Assembly (NCBI GenBank): GCA_003478355.1
Contig: QUFC01000015.1
Span: 19,756 to 83,755 of the forward strand
DNA: 64,000 nucleotides
Source of the DNA: Lachnospiraceae bacterium AM48-27BH
GTDB taxonomy: Bacteria > Bacillota > Clostridia > Lachnospirales > Lachnospiraceae
Direction: 5' to 3'
Made by a program: the position numbers and the translations under genes
Shown here: piece by piece, positions 43,992 to 54,109 of the stretch
How positions within the stretch are numbered: the stretch's first letter is position 1
Layout: every line of letters begins with the position of its first letter
Notes under the pieces: generated by a model
Seen by the model: the letters and a program-made list of their open reading frames with translations, nothing else
What the model was told of the DNA's origin: nothing
The model's database searches: none

Positions 43992-45287
43992 ATGTTAGCA
44001 CTAATTGGTTTTACACTGATGATTGTTTTGATGTTTGTATTGATCAAAGAAAAGATGGCACCGCCGCTGGCATTTATCCTGTTGCCGATCATCGCGGCTG
44101 CATTGGCTGGTTTCGGCGTGACAGAGATTTCAGAATTCATCAAAACCGGCATGAAAACCATGATGAGTACGGCTATTCTGTTTATTTTTTCCATTTCATA
44201 TTTTACCTTGATGTCGGATGCAGGGTTATTTGATCCGATCATTGATTTTCTGATCAAAAGGACAGGAAAAAGTATCACAACCGTGTTAATCGCAGTTTTA
44301 TTAACAACGTTTGTGGCACATCTGGACGGTTCTGGAGCAACCACATTTTTGATCGTAGTTCCGGCATTTTTACCAATTTGCAAGAAAATGAAGATCCGTC
44401 CTCAGGCATTGTTAGCAGCTATGTGCGGTGGTTATGGAGTGATGAACCTGGTTCCATGGGGCGGTCCAACCATGCGGGCAGCAAGTGTTGCGAATATAGA
44501 GGTTGGTGATCTTTACAGCTTTATGATCCCAGGGGTAATCTGTCTGGCACTGATTGCATTTGGAATTGCATTGATTGTTTCAAAAATAGAGAAAAAGCAT
44601 GGAGCAGGAACTGCTGCAGAGGTTCTTTCAGAAGAAAAGGAAGAACAGAACGAAAAGAAACAGGGAAAGAAAGGCATCTATGTTTTTAACCTGATTCTGA
44701 CGTTGGCAATGCTGGTACTGTTATTTATGGATACACCACTTCCATTGTATTCTATTTTTATGATCGCATTTGCCATCGCATTGATCGTGAACTATCCAAA
44801 TGCTAAGCAGCAGAATAAAAAGATCAAAGAATATGGAACCAATGCCATGGTAATGACAGTAACACTGTTTTCCGTTGGTGTATTTATGGGAGTGATCAAA
44901 GATTCCGGTATGGTTGAGGCCATGGCAAATACCATTGTAGCAGTTCTTCCTTCCGCAATCGCACCGCATATGCACTGGTTTATGTGTTTGTTCTCTGTTC
45001 CGTTATTAATGGTTCTTGGTACAGATGCTTTTTATTATGCACTGCTTCCGATCATCATCGGTGTGGTAGAACCATTTGGTGTAACGCCAGAAACAGTGGC
45101 AGCAGCATTTTTACTGACAGCAACGTTAGGAACACCAGTCAGCCCATCCGTAGCAGCCGTTTATGTGGGACTGGGATTATCGGATGTATCGATCGGTGAA
45201 CATATCAAATATTCTTTGAGACTGGTATGGCCTGCAAGTATCGTGGTATTGGTACTGGCTACCGTGATTGGTGTGATTAAATTTTAA
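43992..45287 (+). CDS. CitMHS-family citrate/tricarboxylate transporter
   Basis: 431 residues with about 11-12 membrane segments. FVAHLDGSGATTFLIVVPAF and GGYGVMNLVPWGGPTMRAAS are the CitMHS signatures, and a charged cytoplasmic loop (about 200-225) splits the halves. Characterised relatives import citrate as a Mg2+ or Ca2+ complex with protons. The ATG at 43992 follows AAGGGGGA. As last gene of the prpF operon it is the likely uptake system for that pathway. It occupies the position held by the DASS carrier YbhI in the E. coli cluster. Confidence 0.88.
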   Translation: MLALIGFTLMIVLMFVLIKEKMAPPLAFILLPIIAAALAGFGVTEISEFIKTGMKTMMSTAILFIFSISYFTLMSDAGLFDPIIDFLIKRTGKSITTVLIAVLLTTFVAHLDGSGATTFLIVVPAFLPICKKMKIRPQALLAAMCGGYGVMNLVPWGGPTMRAASVANIEVGDLYSFMIPGVICLALIAFGIALIVSKIEKKHGAGTAAEVLSEEKEEQNEKKQGKKGIYVFNLILTLAMLVLLFMDTPLPLYSIFMIAFAIALIVNYPNAKQQNKKIKEYGTNAMVMTVTLFSVGVFMGVIKDSGMVEAMANTIVAVLPSAIAPHMHWFMCLFSVPLLMVLGTDAFYYALLPIIIGVVEPFGVTPETVAAAFLLTATLGTPVSPSVAAVYVGLGLSDVSIGEHIKYSLRLVWPASIVVLVLATVIGVIKF

Positions 45288-45306
45288 AATATGGAAAATG
45301 AAAGGT

Positions 45307-45335
45307 GGTATCGGTATTTTACCGGTGCCATTTTT
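45307..45335 (+). terminator. Terminator after the CitMHS gene
   Basis: GGTATCGGTA pairs with TACCGGTGCC (one mismatch) and ATTTTT follows. Confidence 0.7.
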
Positions 45336-45489
45336 CATGTCATAGGAAACTTCGTCCTATGAAATCAAAAACGCTCCGCGAGGATCGCACTGCGGCGGAA
45401 AGGAAGAGTGCCGCTGCTGCGCCCCGGAAGAATGTCGCTAAAGCGCCCCGCCGCAGGCGGAGAATCCTGCAAGCAGGATTCTTTTTGAT
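45336..45489. repeat. Interspersed repeat family A, copy 2
   Basis: It shares with 2232-2356 the CATAGGAAACTTCGTCCTAT head, the AAAACGCTCCGC and GCGGCGGAA blocks, AAGAATGTCGCTAAAGCG and CCGCCGCAGGCGGAGAATCC. An extra block of about 25 bases (45407-45430) is inserted in the middle. Confidence 0.75.
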
Positions 45490-45495
45490 GCAATG

Positions 45496-45795
45496 CTAAA
45501 ATGGCGCTTCGGATTCCTCAGGTTCAAATTCTTCCGCTTCATCTTCTTCCGGTTGTTTGGGTACGGTTTCTATGATCGGATACAGTCCTTCGCTCCTATC
45601 CATGCGGAATTCCATAATATCTTCAACAGAACATTCAAGAATGGTACACAAAACACCGATGGTATGTGTAGAAACATACTGATTATTTTTCAGGCGATTC
45701 AGTTGACCGGCGCTGAAACCGTAGGCTTTCACCAGACGGTACTGGCTGATATTCTTTTCTTTCATAGTTTTCCATAATGGATCATAAGTTATCAT
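45496..45795 (-). CDS. Small XRE-family (Cro/CI-type) DNA-binding protein
   Basis: 99 residues. The helix-turn-helix spans about 15-65 (ISQYRLVKAYGFSAGQLNRL, then STHTIGVLCTILECSVEDIM). The last 25 residues are strongly acidic (EEDEAEEFEPEESE). Short XRE proteins of this kind are common in Firmicutes, and targets are rarely known. It lies alone between the tricarboxylate cluster and the opp operon. Confidence 0.82.
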   Translation of the reverse strand: MITYDPLWKTMKEKNISQYRLVKAYGFSAGQLNRLKNNQYVSTHTIGVLCTILECSVEDIMEFRMDRSEGLYPIIETVPKQPEEDEAEEFEPEESEAPF

Positions 45796-46186
45796 ATTGT
45801 AATCCCCTTTATCCGGTATTTATTGAACAATTCCATTTAACCGTTAAAACTGCGATCTGCATATTATCCATAATTGGATACAGTCGATCTTTCGGTCACA
45901 TAGCATGAACCGCAGGGGGGATTATGAAAATGTATGCCCTATATGGACATGTGTACGCCATCCTATAACAAAAAAGTGTCCAAAATTGCGTTTCCCTATT
46001 GACTTCTAGTACATGTTTGATGTAAGATTATAGCCATGTGTACTTCTGTGTTTTAAAGTGTAGGGACGAGATGAAATTGCTGGATAAAATCACGGATTTT
46101 CAGGTGCTTTTTATGACAGCTATTTTTTTACCCCTTGCGAGGTAAAACATGGAAGCAGACAAAAAGAAAAAATAGGATGTGAGAAA
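45796..46186 (+). promoter_or_regulatory. Leader region of the opp operon
   Basis: About 390 bases without a supported gene. TTGACT at 45999-46004 with TAAGAT 18 bases downstream is a candidate promoter. A near-palindrome, TTTTTTTACCCCTTGCGAGG, sits at 46124-46143 with no known function. Confidence 0.4.
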
Positions 46187-47134
46187 ATGGGTAAGTATGT
46201 AGCAAAAAGGCTTGGTATGGCAGCCGTTACGATTTTTTTAGTAACCTGTCTGACCTTCCTTCTGATGAACGCAGTTCCAGGAAGCCCCTGGCTGAGTGAG
46301 AAAACGCCGTCTGAGGCTACGCTGGCGGCACTGAATGCGAAGTATGGCCTGGACCAGCCGGTTATCGTGCAGTTAGGCAAATATCTTCAGAACCTGTTGA
46401 AGGGTGATTTTGGTGTTTCTTTAAAGATGCAGAAGAACCGTGCAGTTTTAAGCATTATTAAGGAAATGTTCCCGGTATCCGCTAAGGTCGGAGCCATTGC
46501 CCTGTGCTGGGCAGTATTAGTTGGTGTGCCGTTAGGATGTCTTTCTGCATTTAAGCGTGGAAAACTGACTGACAGTATCCTGCGAGTGGTCTGTACCTTA
46601 GGTATTTCCATGCCAAGCTTCGTAGTGGCGTCCATTCTGCTGGTTGTATTTGCAGGCGGTATCGAGGGGTTCCGTCCGTTCCCGACCATCTTTGATCCGT
46701 CACAGGGAGTGAAGGCTTATGTGCTTCCGTGTTTTGCACTGGGATTCTATCCGATGTGTTACACGGCAAGACAGACCCGTTCTGCTATGCTGGATTCCTT
46801 GAATCAGGAGTTTATCAAAACAGCAAGAGCGAAGGGCTTAAAGAACAGCAAGATCATTTTCAAACACGCACTTCGTAATGCACTGATCCCGGTTATTACC
46901 TATTTAGGACCGCAGGTTGCATTTACCCTGTGCGGTGGTTTCGTAGTAGAGAGCGTATTCTCTATTCCGGGCCTGGGACGCTATTTTGTACAGTCTATCC
47001 AGAACCGTGACTATCCAGTTATCATGGGTACCACAGTTTTCCTGGCAAGTTTTATCATTCTGATGAATATGGTAGTTGATATCCTGTACAAGATCGCCGA
47101 TCCACGTATCAGTCTGACAAAGGGAGGAGAATAA
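46187..47134 (+). CDS. oppB: Oligopeptide/dipeptide ABC transporter permease (OppB/DppB)
   Basis: 315 residues, six membrane segments, starting MGKYVAKRLGMAAVTIFLVT. The binding-protein-dependent loop reads EFIKTARAKGLKNSKIIFKH, and the C-terminal block FVVESVFSIPGLGRYFVQSI is typical of DppB/OppB. It is first in the oppBCDFA operon and is three bases from oppC. Confidence 0.92.
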   Translation: MGKYVAKRLGMAAVTIFLVTCLTFLLMNAVPGSPWLSEKTPSEATLAALNAKYGLDQPVIVQLGKYLQNLLKGDFGVSLKMQKNRAVLSIIKEMFPVSAKVGAIALCWAVLVGVPLGCLSAFKRGKLTDSILRVVCTLGISMPSFVVASILLVVFAGGIEGFRPFPTIFDPSQGVKAYVLPCFALGFYPMCYTARQTRSAMLDSLNQEFIKTARAKGLKNSKIIFKHALRNALIPVITYLGPQVAFTLCGGFVVESVFSIPGLGRYFVQSIQNRDYPVIMGTTVFLASFIILMNMVVDILYKIADPRISLTKGGE

Positions 47135-47136
47135 TC

Positions 47137-48494
47137 GTGGCAGAAGATAACAAGATGAAACGTTGTCCGGTTACCTTACAGCCGGATATTGAAGAGCTTC
47201 TGGACTGGAACAATTACAGTGCAGATGATTTCGACAGTGCCTCCCAGACCGAGAAAAAGGATTTCATCCAGGAACGTCAGAGCGTTTCTTATTGGAAGGA
47301 TGCATGGCGCCGTCTGAAGAAGAATGTGGTTGCTATGGTTGCACTTGGAGTGATCATTTTCCTGGTATTATTTGCATTTGTTGGTCCATATCTGGTTCCT
47401 TATGGATATGACCAGTTCAATAAGGGAGCAGAGAATCTGCATCCGACCCACTACACACTGGAGGACACCCAGAGACTGGATGAGGAACTGGCAGCCAGAA
47501 CCACCGCCGGTGGAACCAAGAGCGCAGAAGAGATGATCGCTGAGGCAGAAGCAGAGGCAGCTGCCAAGGGCGAGAAGCTGACCAGCGTTGATATTGCAAA
47601 AATCAAGCAAAAGCAAAGGTGGCAGCTCAGAATGCCCAGAAACAGAACGAAGAAGTGGATGTGAACACACTTCGCAAAGAATTAGGCATTAAGAAGAAAC
47701 TGTTTGGTTATTCTACTGATGAGTTACAGAGAAAAGCCAACGGTGAGAACGTATTCCCACATGTGTTCGGTACTGATATGTATGGCCGTGATATCTTAGT
47801 CCGTGTCATGTACGGTGCGAGAGTATCCATGAGTGTTGGTATCTGTGCAGCATTCCTGGTGCTGGTGATCGGAGCGACATATGGCGCGATCTCCGGTTAC
47901 TGCGGCGGTAAAGTAGATGCAGTGATGCAGCGTATCGTAGAAGTGATCTATGCAGTACCGGAGATGCTGGTAGTGCTTCTGATCGCAACTGCATTAAAAC
48001 CAATTTTAACAAATTATATTAATACAGGAAGCGGCCCATTAAAGTCCTTCGTGTCAGTTCTGGGACCGAACCTGATTTCCATGTTTATTGCATTTGGTAT
48101 GCTCTATTGGGTAACCATGAGCCGTATCATCCGTGGACAGGTGCTTCAGTTAAAACAGCAGGAGTATGTAACTGCTGCCCGTGCGCTGGGTGCTTCCGGT
48201 AAGCGGATCATTTTAAGACATCTGATCCCGAACTGTATCGGTCAGATCGTTGTTACTACCTGCTTACAGATCCCGTCTGCGATCTTTTTGGAGTCCTTTT
48301 TATCCTACTTAGGAGTTGGTGTTTCTGCACCACTTCCAAGCCTTGGCTCCATGGCAACAGACGCATTAAGCGGTATGTACACTTATACCTACCGTCTGAT
48401 CATTCCGTCTGTGATCTTAAGTATCATGATTCTGGCGTTCAACCTGTTCGGTGACGGACTTCGTGACGCACTGGATCCAAAACTGAAGAAATAG
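47137..48494 (+). CDS. oppC: Oligopeptide ABC transporter permease (OppC) with a long inserted segment, one frameshift
   Basis: The joined reading gives about 452 residues against roughly 300 for most OppC proteins. A 60-residue acidic N-terminus precedes the first helix (about 63-85). Between this helix and the conserved HVFGTDMYGRDILVRVMYGA lies an insertion of about 100 charged residues rich in Ala, Glu and Lys (EEMIAEAEAEAAAKGEK). The frame breaks at 47607 inside it; one added G gives KAKAKVAAQNAQKQNEEVD. The EAA loop is in EYVTAARALGASGKR. GTG start behind GGAGGAG. Confidence 0.87.
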
Positions 48495-48511
48495 AAAGGA
48501 GGAGCATTGTA

Positions 48512-49540
48512 ATGGCTGAAGCAAAAGAAAATCAGAAATTACTGGAAGTTAAAGATCTGCACGTCTCCTTCTTTACCCCTGCTGGTGAAGTAAAAGCAGT
48601 AGGCGGCATTTCTTATGACTTGAATTATGGTGAAGTAATGGGTGTGGTAGGCGAGTCTGGTTCCGGAAAGAGCCAGGAAGCGTATTCCATCATGGGACTG
48701 CTGCAGTCTCCAGGTAAAGTGACAGGAGGTTCTATCACCTTTGAGGGAAAGGACGTTCTGGCTATGTCCAAAGAGGAGATGACTAATTTCCGCGGCAATA
48801 AGGTTGCCATGATCTTCCAGAACCCTATGACCTGTTTAAATCCGGTTTATACGATCGGCAATCAGCTTGTGGAGGCATTAAGAGCCCACGATAAGAGCAT
48901 TTCCAAGGAGGACGCGGAGAAACGCGCCATGGAGATGATGGAAATGGTAGGCATCAACAACGTGGAGAAACGTATGAAACAGTATCCACATGAGTTCTCC
49001 GGTGGTATGAGACAGCGTGTTATGATCGCTATGGGACTGATCTGTCATCCACAGCTTCTGATCGCTGACGAGCCTACTACGGCTCTGGATGTGACCATCC
49101 AGGCACAGATCCTGGAGCTGATGAAGGATCTGCAGAAGAAAACCAAGATGGGTATCATTTTCATCACCCATAACCTGGGTGTCGTGGCTGATATCTGTGA
49201 TAAAGTATCCGTTATGTATGCAGGTAAGATCGTAGAGCAGGGTCCGGTTGATGATATTTTCTATAAACCGGCACATCCATATACCATGGGACTTCTTCGT
49301 TCCATGCCTCGTGTGGATGCAGAGTCCTACGAGAGACTGATCCCGATCGAGGGTTCCCCGGTTGATATGCTGAACCCGCCGGAGGGCTGCCCATTCGCTC
49401 CAAGATGTGAGCACTGCATGAAGATCTGTTTGAAGAAGATGCCTCCATATGTGGAGATCGGCGAGAATCACCGCTCTGCATGCTGGCTGAGAATTCAGGA
49501 ACGTTTAAACAACAAGGAGGGTAAGACAAATGAATCATAA
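48512..49540 (+). CDS. oppD: Peptide ABC transporter ATP-binding protein (OppD/DppD)
   Basis: 342 residues. Walker A is GESGSGKSQ near residue 44, the Q-loop is in [12 protein letters not shown], the signature SGGMRQRV and Walker [13 protein letters not shown]. The C-terminal oligopeptide extension carries [14 protein letters not shown], the cysteine set that in related transporters binds a [4Fe-4S] cluster. It overlaps oppF by 11 bases. Confidence 0.94.
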   Translation: MAEAKENQKLLEVKDLHVSFFTPAGEVKAVGGISYDLNYGEVMGVVGESGSGKSQEAYSIMGLLQSPGKVTGGSITFEGKDVLAMSKEEMTNFRGNKVAMIFQNPMTCLNPVYTIGNQLVEALRAHDKSISKEDAEKRAMEMMEMVGINNVEKRMKQYPHEFSGGMRQRVMIAMGLICHPQLLIADEPTTALDVTIQAQILELMKDLQKKTKMGIIFITHNLGVVADICDKVSVMYAGKIVEQGPVDDIFYKPAHPYTMGLLRSMPRVDAESYERLIPIEGSPVDMLNPPEGCPFAPRCEHCMKICLKKMPPYVEIGENHRSACWLRIQERLNNKEGKTNES

Positions 49541-50540
49541 CGAGAATCTCCTTGAAGTTACGAAATTAAGAAAATATTTCCCGATCAAGGGTGTGAAGGG
49601 ACCAGGCGTTCAGGCGGTACAGGATGTTTCTTTCGCAATCAAAAAAGGAGAGACATTAGGTCTGGTAGGTGAGTCCGGCTGTGGTAAGACCACACTGGGA
49701 AGAACCGTATTAAGACTGTATGAGCCAACAGGCGGCAAGATCGTCTATGATGGCAAGGTACTGTTTGATAACCCATTAAATCCAGATGGAACACCGGTTG
49801 GAAAAGCACAGTCTGTGAATATGCTTCCATACCGCCGGAAAATGCAGATCATTTTCCAGGATCCATCTGCTTCCCTGGACCCACGTATGACAGTTGGCGA
49901 GATCATTGGCGAGGCTATTGATATCCATAAATTAGCAGCAAGCAAAAAAGACCGTGATGACAGGATCAAGGAACTGTTATCAAGGGTTGGACTGAACACG
50001 GAACATGCCAACCGCTATCCGCATGAGTTCTCCGGTGGACAGCAGCAGCGAGTTGGTATTGCCCGCGCCCTGGCAGTGAAACCGGAATTCATCGTATGTG
50101 ATGAACCGATTTCCGCACTGGACGTATCCATTCAGTCCCAGGTTGTCAATATGCTGGAAGACATGCAGGAGGAGATGGGACTGACTTATTTATTCATCGC
50201 CCATGACCTTTCCGTTGTACGTCATATCTCCAACCGGATCGGCGTTATGTACTTAGGCTCTATGGTAGAGTTAGGTGAGAGCTATGAGTTAAACCGTCAT
50301 CCGATCCATCCGTATACACAGACGTTGCTTTCCGCAGTTCCGGTTCCGGACCCGCAGTTAAGCAGAACCAGAAAACGTATCGTGCTTGAGGGTGATATCC
50401 CAAGCCCGATGAATCCGCCAAGTGGATGCCGGTTCCATACCAGATGTCCATATGCAACGGAAAAATGCAGCCAGGTGGTTCCGGAATTTAAGGAACATGA
50501 GCCAGGACACTGGGCAGCGTGCCATTTACTGGATAAGTAG
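49530..50540 (+). CDS. oppF: Peptide ABC transporter ATP-binding protein (OppF/DppF)
   Basis: 336 residues. Walker A is GESGCGKTT, the signature SGGQQQRVG and Walker [13 protein letters not shown]. The C-terminal extension has [14 protein letters not shown], again with clustered cysteines. It pairs with OppD as the ATPase heterodimer of the importer. Confidence 0.94.
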   Translation: MNHNENLLEVTKLRKYFPIKGVKGPGVQAVQDVSFAIKKGETLGLVGESGCGKTTLGRTVLRLYEPTGGKIVYDGKVLFDNPLNPDGTPVGKAQSVNMLPYRRKMQIIFQDPSASLDPRMTVGEIIGEAIDIHKLAASKKDRDDRIKELLSRVGLNTEHANRYPHEFSGGQQQRVGIARALAVKPEFIVCDEPISALDVSIQSQVVNMLEDMQEEMGLTYLFIAHDLSVVRHISNRIGVMYLGSMVELGESYELNRHPIHPYTQTLLSAVPVPDPQLSRTRKRIVLEGDIPSPMNPPSGCRFHTRCPYATEKCSQVVPEFKEHEPGHWAACHLLDK

Positions 50541-50564
50541 GAAACTACGGTACTGAGTGGTTAC
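50541..50564. repeat. Degenerate repeat B copy between oppF and oppA
   Basis: GAAACTAC, GGTACTGA and GTGGTTAC follow the same arm-loop-arm order as the 27-base copies, but shorter and less well paired. Confidence 0.4.
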
Positions 50565-50711
50565 AAACTACGAAACAGTTACTGGTATCCCCGTCTGAAA
50601 ACAGACGTTTCGATACAATGCGCTCGAAGAGTATACCGTGCTCGCAGAGCGCAAGGTGCCCGGAAAGGGTAAGTGCCCTGGAAGGGTAGAAAAATCAAGG
50701 AGGATGTAATT

Positions 50712-52429
50712 ATGAGAAAGACAAAGAAAATTCTGTCTGTAGCATTAGCTTCTACCATGGTACTGTCTTTAGCAGCATGTGGCGGCAAGTCTACAACAGA
50801 GACAACTCAGGCAGCAGCAGAAACGACTGCAGCAGCTGAGTCCAGTGCAGCAGAGACAACCGCTGAAGCTGATGGCTTCAATCTGGCTGTATGTCTGGCA
50901 TCCGAGCCACAGACTCTGGATCCAGCATTAAACTCTACTGTTGACGGTGCGATCATGACCCTGCATATGTTTGAGGGCCTTGCAAAGTATGTCAATGATG
51001 GCAATGGCAATGCACAGATCGTAGCTGGTCAGGCAGAGTCCTGGGAGAAGGTTGCGAATGATGACGGTACCGTTACTTATACCTTTAAGATGCGTCCGGA
51101 TGCAAAATGGTCTGATGGCCAGAAAGTAACTGCAGGTGATTTTGAGTATTCCTGGAAGCGTCTGGCTAATCCTCAGACAGCTGCTGACTATACCTACATG
51201 ATCGATATGGTAAAAGGTTATCAGGAGATTCAGGATGGCGCAGATCCAGATACACTGGCTGTAAAAGCAATTGATGATGATACACTGGAGATCACTTTAA
51301 GCTATGACTGCCCATATTTTGAGGATATTCTGGCTTTCCCGGCTACATTACCAGTACGTCAGGATGTGGTAGAGGGCAATGAGGAGTGGACTTATGATCC
51401 ATCTACCTACATCACCAACGGTGCATACAAGCTGGCTGAGTGGTCCCACAACGCATACATCTTAACTGAGAAGAACCCAGAGTACTATGATTATGCAAAC
51501 TTAGGACCAGATACCATCAAGTACACCTTACTGGATGACGCGAACGCAATCTTAGCTGCATACAAGAGTGGTGAGCTGCAGTTCATTGAGGAGGTTCCTA
51601 CGGATGAGGTTCCTAACTACTTAGCATCTGGCGAGCTTCAGATCTCTGATTACATTGGTACTTACTATGTATGCTTCAACACTGAGGACGAAGTATTCTC
51701 CAATCCTCTGGTTCGTAAAGCATTCAGCCTGGCAATCGACCGTAACTACATTGTAGAGCAGGTTACCCAGACTGGAGAGGTTCCGGCAAGCGGTTTTGTT
51801 CCAGCTGGTATCTATGACGCAGAGGGCGCCGGCCATGACGACTTCCGTACGGTTGGCGGTGACTACTACAGCGTAGCTGCTGAGGACTACGAGGCAAACT
51901 GTGAGGAGCAAAAGCTCTGTTAGCTGAGGCTGGCTATCCAAACGGCGAGGGCTTCCCAACTGTTGAGTATCTGTACAACACCAACGACAGTCACAAGGCA
52001 ATCGGTGAGGCTCTGCAGAATATGTGGCAGAGTGTTCTGGGTGTAAATGTTACTCTGAACAACCAGGACTGGAACGTATTCCTTCAGACACGTAAAGATG
52101 GTAACTATCAGATCGCTCGTAACGGCTGGATTGCAGACTACAATGATCCTTGTACTTTCCTGGATATGTGGTATACAGGAAGCGGAAATAACGATGCGCA
52201 GTATTCCAGACCAGAGTATGATGCAGCAATCGATGCAGCAAAGGCTACTTCCGTACCGTCTGAGCGTATGACAGCTTTCCATCAGGCAGAGGATATGCTG
52301 ATCGGTGAGGACAGCGTATTAGCTCCTATTTACTTCTATGTAAACAAATATATGCTGGATGACAGCATCGATGGCATGTACTACACACCACTTGGTTACT
52401 ACTTCTTCGCATATACAAGCCAGAAATAA
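50712..52429 (+). CDS. oppA: Oligopeptide ABC transporter substrate-binding lipoprotein (OppA), one frameshift
   Basis: The joined reading gives about 572 residues from the ATG behind AAGGAGG. The lipobox LAAC places the lipidated cysteine at residue 23, and a Thr/Ala/Glu linker follows. Family blocks are SEPQTLDPALNSTVDGA, MRPDAKWSDGQKVTAGDFEY and VRKAFSLAIDRN. The frame breaks at 51908; one added G joins CEEAKALLAEAGYPNGEGFP. It delivers peptides to OppBCDF. Being last and after a 171-base gap, it may also have its own transcript for higher expression. Confidence 0.93.
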
Positions 52430-52455
52430 TGGATCGGAAATCATTTCTGAATTGA

Positions 52456-52505
52456 AAAACCGCTCTTTCACAGGAGCCTCGAAATCCTGTGGAAGGGCGG
52501 TTTTG
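52456..52505 (+). terminator. Intrinsic terminator of the opp operon
   Basis: A 20-base stem (AAAACCGC with a CTTTCACAGGA arm, and its near-perfect complement) ends in GGTTTT. Confidence 0.85.
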
Positions 52506-52547
52506 GTGTCATAGGAAACCTCGTCCTATGACACCAAAACGCTCCGC
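52505..52547. repeat. Interspersed repeat family A, head fragment
   Basis: A perfect stem, GGTGTCATAGGA with TCCTATGACACC, then AAAACGCTCCGC. The body of the element is missing. A shorter trace (GTGTCATAGGAAA) lies at 58106-58118. Confidence 0.65.
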
Positions 52548-52786
52548 ACACCCCAGAATCACGCGCCAAGTCTCACGGACGTTTAACTTGAAGAAATTGC
52601 ATGAATTTTAGAAAAAGTAAAATTAAGGTGGAAAAGAGGCGTAGTTTCGGTTATAATAATAGGAGTTTCATGCGGTAATCCAGCCGCATGAGAAATAGGA
52701 AGGTAAGAAAGCAAGGGATTTTTGTGCGTGACTGTGAAGGGGAGCAGTTACGAATTGCTATAAAAAATAGAGTAAGGGGTTTTAAG

Positions 52787-53604
52787 ATGTCTGAATACAA
52801 AATGATCGTTCTGGATCTGGATGGAACGCTGACTAACCGGAATAAAGAAATCACACCAAAAACAAAGGAAACACTGATGAAGGCTCAGGAGCAGGGCAAG
52901 ATCGTGGTGCTGGCTTCCGGCAGACCGACTTACGGCGTGATGCCGTTGGCGGAAGAATTGCATCTGGAGGATTACGGTGGATATATCCTGTCCTTCAATG
53001 GTGGAATCATTATGAACTGCAAGACCAAAGAAGTGGTCTTCAGCCGTCAGATTCCGGCAGAGTCGAATGGTAAGATCATCGATCTGGCCCAGGAGCATAA
53101 TGTCAGTATTCTGACCTATGAAAACAGAACCTTGCTGACCAATCGTCCTGAGGATCAGTATGTCCAGCTGGAATCCCGGATCAATACGCTGAAGATCATA
53201 CCGATGACGATTGAGGAACTGAAAGCACATGTTACATTTTCTGTACCTAAATTTTTGATGACTGATGACGGGGATTATCTTGCGATGGTAGAACCGAAGG
53301 TGAAGGCAGCGCTAGGAAAAATTTTAGTGTCTACCGCTCTGACCCGTTTTTCCTGGAGATTCTGCCAAAGGGGATCGATAAGGCCCAGTCTTTAGAGCGG
53401 CTTTTGGCTGTGATTGGCGTGAAACGGGAAGAAATGATCGCCTGCGGAGATGGCTATAATGATCTGACCATGGTCCAGTATGCCGGTCTTGGCGTTGCTA
53501 TGGGAAATGGAGTGCTGCCAGTGCGGAAAGCCGCAGATTACATTACCTTAACCAATGAAGAGGATGGCGTTGCCCATGTTGTGGAGAAATTTATGCTTTC
53601 GTAA
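52787..53604 (+). CDS. Cof-type HAD-IIB phosphatase, one frameshift
   Basis: The joined reading gives about 272 residues from the ATG at 52787. MIVLDLDGTLTNRNKEITP carries the catalytic DxDGT. VVLASGRPTYGVMPL is motif II with a C2B cap after it, and ACGDGYNDLTMVQYAGLGVA is motif IV. The frame breaks near 53330-53332; one added T gives VSYRSDPFFLEILPKGIDKA. Such enzymes dephosphorylate sugar phosphates or cofactors in the cytoplasm. The substrate is unknown. Confidence 0.9.
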
Positions 53605-53706
53605 GGGAAAGAAGTATGGACTTTATAGGTTTACTGTGTTAATATGGTAATATTAAGGTGGATATGAGAGATCCTATCTACAAACAGCGGAAAAGGGGAT
53701 TGAAAC

Positions 53707-54006
53707 ATGAACAAGAAAATTAAGACAGAGGCCGTAGACCATCTGTTTGATGCGATCTTGACCTTAAAAACGCCAGAAGAGTGTTATGCGTTTTTCGAGG
53801 ATGTGTGTACTGTGAATGAATTATTATCCTTATCTCAGCGTTATGAAGTAGCAAAAATGCTGCGGGAGGGGAAGACATACTTAGAGATCGCAGAAAAAAC
53901 CGGGGCGTCTACTGCAACCATCAGCCGCGTGAACCGTTCTTTAAATTATGGAAGCGATGGTTATGACATGGTATTTGCCAGACTGAATCAGGAACAGGGC
54001 GAATAA
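53707..54006 (+). CDS. TrpR-like protein, YerC/YecD family
   Basis: 99 residues. The TrpR-like helix-turn-helix reads YLEIAEKTGASTATISRVNR near residues 60-79, preceded by the CTVNELLSLSQRYEVAKML block characteristic of YerC. The biological role is poorly known. In Firmicutes it is often next to pcrA; here pcrA follows about 1.3 kb downstream. Confidence 0.9.
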   Translation: MNKKIKTEAVDHLFDAILTLKTPEECYAFFEDVCTVNELLSLSQRYEVAKMLREGKTYLEIAEKTGASTATISRVNRSLNYGSDGYDMVFARLNQEQGE

Positions 54007-54033
54007 GGACAGGCGGATCTGTCAGAATATACG

Positions 54034-54075
54034 ACAGGCGAAGGAGTATCATCAGATACTTCCTTCGCCTGTTTT
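54034..54075. terminator. Bidirectional terminator
   Basis: ACAGGCGAAGGAGTATC pairs with GATACTTCCTTCGCCTGT (one bulge) and a T run follows. It separates convergent yerC and DUF1836 genes. Confidence 0.85.
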
Positions 54076-54109
54076 GTCTTCATGCGATCCCAAAGCGGGG
54101 ACGCGGCGC

